From assembly GCA_009929975.1 (NCBI GenBank), contig RZZF01000065.1:1-8495 (forward strand): a stretch of 8,495 bases of DNA. Reading direction: 5' to 3'. This stretch comes from Clostridia bacterium (GTDB taxonomy: Bacteria > Bacillota > Clostridia > Saccharofermentanales > UBA5734). Positions 6,084 through 8,495 of the stretch are shown piece by piece. The translations under genes were made by a program, and so were the position numbers. Position 1 is the stretch's first letter, and each line of letters starts with the position of its first letter. The notes beneath the pieces are model-generated. The model saw only the letters and a program-made list of their open reading frames with translations. It made no database searches and was not told the origin of the DNA.

Positions 6084-8093
6084 TCATTGAATTGTACTGA
6101 GCCGTCCGCGGATGACAACGAGCAGATCCCGCAGTCTGGCTGCCTCCTCGAACGCGAGGTCGCGGGCCGCCTGTTTCATTTCCTTTTCCAGACGGGCGGA
6201 CAGTTTTTTCAGTTCAGCCGCACCCAGCAGGTCCAGACGATTGTCCAGAATATCCTCTGTCGCGCTTTCATCCAGTCCGGCCTCACTGACCGCCTCAACC
6301 ACGGTATCGATCACATCGCGCACGTCCTTGCGAATGCTGGTCGGTGTGATGTGGTGCTCCTCATTGTATGCTTCCTGGATCGTGCGGCGGCGGTTGGTTT
6401 CCTCAACCGCCCGGTACATCGCGTCGGTTACTTTGTCCGCGTACATCACAACCAGACCGTTAACATTTCTTGCCGCCCGGCCAATGATCTGGATCAGCGA
6501 TGTCTCTGAACGGAGGAAGCCTTCCTGATCCGCGTCGAGAATGGCGATCAATGAGACCTCGGGCAGATCAAGCCCTTCCCTGAGCAGGTTGATACCGATC
6601 AGGACATCGAAGCGGCCCTGCCGCAAATCCCTGAGGATCTTCATCCGCTCAACGGTATCGATATCAGAATGAAGATACTCGACCCGCATCCCTTCCTCAC
6701 GGCAGAAGTCCGTCATATCTTCGGCCATTTTCTTGGTCAGTGTCAGCACCAGCGACCGCTCGCCCCGCCGGGTCGCGGCATTGATTTCACTGAAAAGATC
6801 TTCGATCTGGCCATCGACCGGACGAATCGCGATCTGCGGGTCGATCAGGCCGGTCGGCCGGATAATCTGCTCAACGACCTGGTGGGTGTGTTCGGCTTCA
6901 TAACGGCCGGGTGTCGCGCTGACGAAGACGGCCTGGCCCATCCGCTGCTCAAACTCATCAAACCGCAGCGGGCGGTTGTCAAACGCGGACGGCAGGCGGA
7001 ATCCGTATTCGATCAGAGTCTCTTTACGTGAACGGTCGCCTTTGAACATCGCGCCGATCTGCGGCACCATGACATGCGATTCATCGATCATCAGCAGGAA
7101 ATCATCCGGAAAGAAATCCAGCAGGGTAAACGGCGCCTCTCCCGGCTGCCGGCCAGAGATATGGCGTGAATAATTCTCAATCCCCTTGCAGAAACCAGTT
7201 TCACGCATCATCTCAAGATCATAGCGGGTCCGTTGTTCCAGCCGGTAAGCCTCAACCAGCCTGTTCTGGCTGTTCAGCAGTGCCAGACGCTCTTCGAGTT
7301 CCTCTTCGATTGAGATGATCGCCTGGCGCATCTTGGCATCGGTCGTCACATAATGTGACGCGGGAAAAATCGACGCGTAGCTGCGGACCAGGAGTGTTTT
7401 TCCGGTCATCCGGTCGACTTCACTGATTTTTTCGATCTCATCGCCGAAAAAAGCGACCCGGATAATGATATCCTCAGAGGACGCGGCATAGATATCCAAT
7501 GTATCACCGCGCACACGGAACGTTCCGCGTTTCGCTTCAAAATCATTGCGGTTATATTGAATATTGATCAGTTCATTGATCACCGCGTCCCGGTCCTTGC
7601 GCATGCCGGGCCGCAGATGAACCATCAGCTTCTTATAGTCCTCAGGATCACCCAATCCATAGATGCAGGAAACCGACGCGACCACAATGACATCACGCCG
7701 CTCGAGCAGTGATGAGGTGGCGGAGTGGCGCAGACGGTCGATTTCATCATTGATCGCCGAATCTTTCTCGATATAGGTATCGGTCGCGGCGATATAGGCT
7801 TCCGGCTGGTAATAATCATAGTAGCTGACAAAATATTCCACCGCGTTTTCAGGAAAAAACGCTTTGAACTCAGCCGCCAGCTGGCCGGCCAATGTCTTGT
7901 TGTGCGCGATGACCAGGGTTGGCCGCTGAACTTTCTCGATCACATGAGCCATCGTAAATGTCTTGCCTGACCCGGTGACACCCAGCAGGGTCTGTGCGGG
8001 CAGGCCGGCGTTGAGGCCGCGGACCAGCGCGTTGATGGCTTCCGGCTGGTCACCGCGGGGAATCATATCAGAGACGACTTTAAACTGATTCAT
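6084..8093 (-). CDS. uvrB: UvrABC excinuclease subunit B
   Basis: DNA-damage-verification subunit of nucleotide excision repair; it is loaded by UvrA, opens DNA with its helicase-like fold and recruits UvrC for incision. The 669 residues match the family length of about 650-680. Motifs: Walker A GVTGSGKT (38-45), the tyrosine-rich damage-probing beta-hairpin [10 protein letters not shown] (91-100), the Walker B-type MIDESH (335-340), VSATPG (391-396), the helicase motif [10 protein letters not shown] (535-542) and the C-terminal UVR domain (about 627-662) that contacts UvrC. The start at 8093 rather than the in-frame ATG at 8153 is chosen because GGAGGG lies 5 bases upstream, homology begins here, and the upstream start would run through the promoter and LexA box. 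The next gene downstream is pgcA, not uvrA. Confidence 0.97.
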   Translation of the reverse strand: MNQFKVVSDMIPRGDQPEAINALVRGLNAGLPAQTLLGVTGSGKTFTMAHVIEKVQRPTLVIAHNKTLAGQLAAEFKAFFPENAVEYFVSYYDYYQPEAYIAATDTYIEKDSAINDEIDRLRHSATSSLLERRDVIVVASVSCIYGLGDPEDYKKLMVHLRPGMRKDRDAVINELINIQYNRNDFEAKRGTFRVRGDTLDIYAASSEDIIIRVAFFGDEIEKISEVDRMTGKTLLVRSYASIFPASHYVTTDAKMRQAIISIEEELEERLALLNSQNRLVEAYRLEQRTRYDLEMMRETGFCKGIENYSRHISGRQPGEAPFTLLDFFPDDFLLMIDESHVMVPQIGAMFKGDRSRKETLIEYGFRLPSAFDNRPLRFDEFEQRMGQAVFVSATPGRYEAEHTHQVVEQIIRPTGLIDPQIAIRPVDGQIEDLFSEINAATRRGERSLVLTLTKKMAEDMTDFCREEGMRVEYLHSDIDTVERMKILRDLRQGRFDVLIGINLLREGLDLPEVSLIAILDADQEGFLRSETSLIQIIGRAARNVNGLVVMYADKVTDAMYRAVEETNRRRTIQEAYNEEHHITPTSIRKDVRDVIDTVVEAVSEAGLDESATEDILDNRLDLLGAAELKKLSARLEKEMKQAARDLAFEEAARLRDLLVVIRGRLSTIQ

Positions 8094-8098
8094 GCCAT

Positions 8099-8104
8099 CC
8101 CTCC
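8099..8104 (-). promoter_or_regulatory. Shine-Dalgarno sequence fixing the uvrB start
   Basis: GGAGGG on the minus strand is separated by 5 bases from the ATG at 8093. It decides between this start and the longer reading at 8153, which has no comparable site and lies upstream of the predicted -10 box. Confidence 0.85.
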
Positions 8105-8110
8105 GATTAA

Positions 8111-8124
8111 CGAATTTTTGTTCT
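8111..8124. promoter_or_regulatory. LexA (SOS) box at the uvrB transcription start
   Basis: Read on the minus strand the site is AGAACAAAAATTCG, against the Firmicutes LexA/DinR core GAAC-N4-GTTC. Seven of the eight core bases match; the single deviation is A for G in the second half-site. It abuts the uvrB -10 hexamer (8125-8130) and spans the predicted start near 8118, a position where LexA binding would block transcription. uvrB is an SOS gene in B. subtilis, so position, sequence and gene agree. Confidence 0.72.
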
Positions 8125-8133
8125 ATTATATCA
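8125..8133 (-). promoter_or_regulatory. extended -10 promoter for uvrB
   Basis: TGATATAAT on the minus strand gives a perfect TATAAT (8125-8130) with a TG extension. A TTGACA occurs upstream (8141-8146) but only 10 bases away, too close to act as its -35. Transcription should start near 8118, leaving a leader of about 25 bases. Confidence 0.7.
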
Positions 8134-8140
8134 CAGGATC

Positions 8141-8152
8141 TGTCAACTGACA
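8141..8152. repeat. 12-bp palindrome upstream of the uvrB -10
   Basis: TGTCAACTGACA has two perfect 5-base arms around a 2-base centre. It covers about -23 to -34 relative to the predicted uvrB start, where a -35 element would normally lie. It could be a regulator site; it does not resemble the LexA box. Confidence 0.4.
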
Positions 8153-8197
8153 TCGTTCATTGCCGTCCGGTCGATCCCGTGAATACGCCCAACTGGC

Positions 8198-8226
8198 TTG
8201 CTGATCACCTCCATTCATATTATAAT
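8198..8226 (+). promoter_or_regulatory. sigma-A-type promoter for ilvE
   Basis: TTGCTG (8198-8203) and a perfect TATAAT (8221-8226) are separated by 17 bases. The start is expected near 8233, about 45 bases before the ATG at 8278. The promoter is divergent from the uvrB promoter, with about 65 bases between the two -10/-35 elements. Confidence 0.72.
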
Positions 8227-8243
8227 GGCAAAAATGAAAACAT

Positions 8244-8263
8244 TTGCATAAGAACTTGCATAA
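8244..8263 (+). repeat. TTGCATAA direct repeat in the ilvE leader
   Basis: TTGCATAA occurs at 8244-8251 and again at 8256-8263, a 12-base period, between the predicted transcription start and the ribosome binding site. The first copy also takes part in an imperfect inverted repeat, GCAAAAATG (8228-8236) against CATTTGC (8241-8247). The function is unknown; tandem sites for a regulator are possible. Confidence 0.45.
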
Positions 8264-8277
8264 CAGGAGGCCGCACC

Positions 8278-8495
8278 ATGTACCAGGCGATTCCAGTCAC
8301 CCGAACCGATCATCCTAAAATGAAACCGGCCGCAGATGCCCAGCTCGGTTTCGGGCAGATTTTCACGGATCACATGTTCAGCATGGATTACCAAGAAGAC
8401 CAGGGCTGGATCAATCCGCGCATCGAACCCTACGCACCGATCAGCCTGGAACCATCCGCCATGGTGTTCCATTACGGCCAGGCGATCTTTGAAGG
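8278..8495 (+). CDS. ilvE: branched-chain amino acid aminotransferase (first 72 residues, cut by window edge)
   Basis: PLP-dependent transaminase exchanging amino groups between leucine, isoleucine or valine and 2-oxoglutarate, the last step of branched-chain amino acid synthesis and the first of their breakdown. The visible N-terminus carries family landmarks of the roughly 340-360-residue type: LGFGQIFTDHMFSMDY (residues 23-38), a GW-x-(N/D)PRI segment, PYAPISLEPSAMVFHYGQ and IFEG at the edge. The catalytic lysine lies beyond the window. The start is fixed by AGGAGG at 8265-8270, 7 bases before the ATG. The leader of about 45 bases is too short for a T-box riboswitch. Codon use looks like the neighbours, so there is no sign of transfer. 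Confidence 0.95.
   Translation, partial: MYQAIPVTRTDHPKMKPAADAQLGFGQIFTDHMFSMDYQEDQGWINPRIEPYAPISLEPSAMVFHYGQAIFE

Noticed and set aside
8125..8146. TTGACA at 8141-8146 as the -35 of the uvrB promoter
   Set aside because: Its spacing to TATAAT is 10 bases, far below the usable 16-18. The TG extension explains the promoter better.
8094..8153. A longer uvrB reading that begins at 8153
   Set aside because: The 20 extra residues would be encoded by the -10 box, LexA box and Shine-Dalgarno region. The GGAGGG-supported ATG at 8093 gives the normal family length.
8225..8251. Short frame MAKMKTFA as an ilvE leader peptide
   Set aside because: It has no ribosome site, begins upstream of the predicted transcription start, and contains no Leu, Ile or Val codons that an attenuator would need.
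8215..8472. 85-codon minus-strand frame at the right edge
   Set aside because: It is antisense to the clearly recognisable ilvE N-terminus and its promoter.
1..8495. Mobile elements, CRISPR arrays, tRNA or rRNA genes, or a hidden accessory system
   Set aside because: The window is almost fully occupied by five intact or edge-cut housekeeping genes. The three intergenic gaps (83, 106 and 184 bases) hold only promoter-scale elements, with no tandem spacer repeats, terminal inverted repeats or tRNA-like folds seen by eye.

Overview
The window looks like ordinary core-genome DNA from a Firmicutes (Bacillota) bacterium with moderately high GC content, probably clostridial or erysipelotrichial rather than a close relative of Bacillus. 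Supporting signs are strong AGGAGG-type ribosome binding sites, sigma-A-like promoters, a near-consensus Bacillus-type LexA (GAAC-N4-GTTC) box before uvrB, and the dnaE-pfkA adjacency known from this phylum. The DnaE keeps a complete PHP metal-ligand set, which the B. subtilis DnaE lacks. The genus cannot be fixed from the sequence alone.

Layout from right to left: four genes read on the minus strand, uvrB (6084-8093), pgcA (4235-5977), dnaE (567-4238) and pfkA (1-483, cut by the window edge so that only the N-terminal 161 residues are present). One gene reads the other way at the right edge: ilvE, a branched-chain aminotransferase (8278-8495, first 72 residues only). uvrB and ilvE are divergent and share a 184-bp control region holding two promoters, a LexA box and several short repeats. 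There is no gene-free stretch longer than 300 bases.

Functionally, uvrB is the DNA-damage-recognition subunit of nucleotide excision repair and appears to be SOS-controlled. pgcA interconverts glucose-1-P and glucose-6-P, dnaE is a DNA polymerase III alpha subunit, and pfkA is the committed step of glycolysis. pgcA and dnaE overlap by 4 bases (ATGA) and must be translated from one message. pfkA has its own promoter directly after dnaE. A replicative polymerase is therefore embedded between two sugar-phosphate genes.

I see no mobile element, CRISPR array, RNA gene or clearly new multi-gene system. The most interesting unexplained structure is a 30-bp near-perfect palindrome, able to form an RNA hairpin, in the pgcA-dnaE leader immediately upstream of the pgcA ribosome binding site. 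Smaller oddities are an inverted repeat centred in the pfkA promoter spacer, an overlapping terminator/promoter candidate after uvrB, repeated octamers in the ilvE leader, and marked GATC enrichment.
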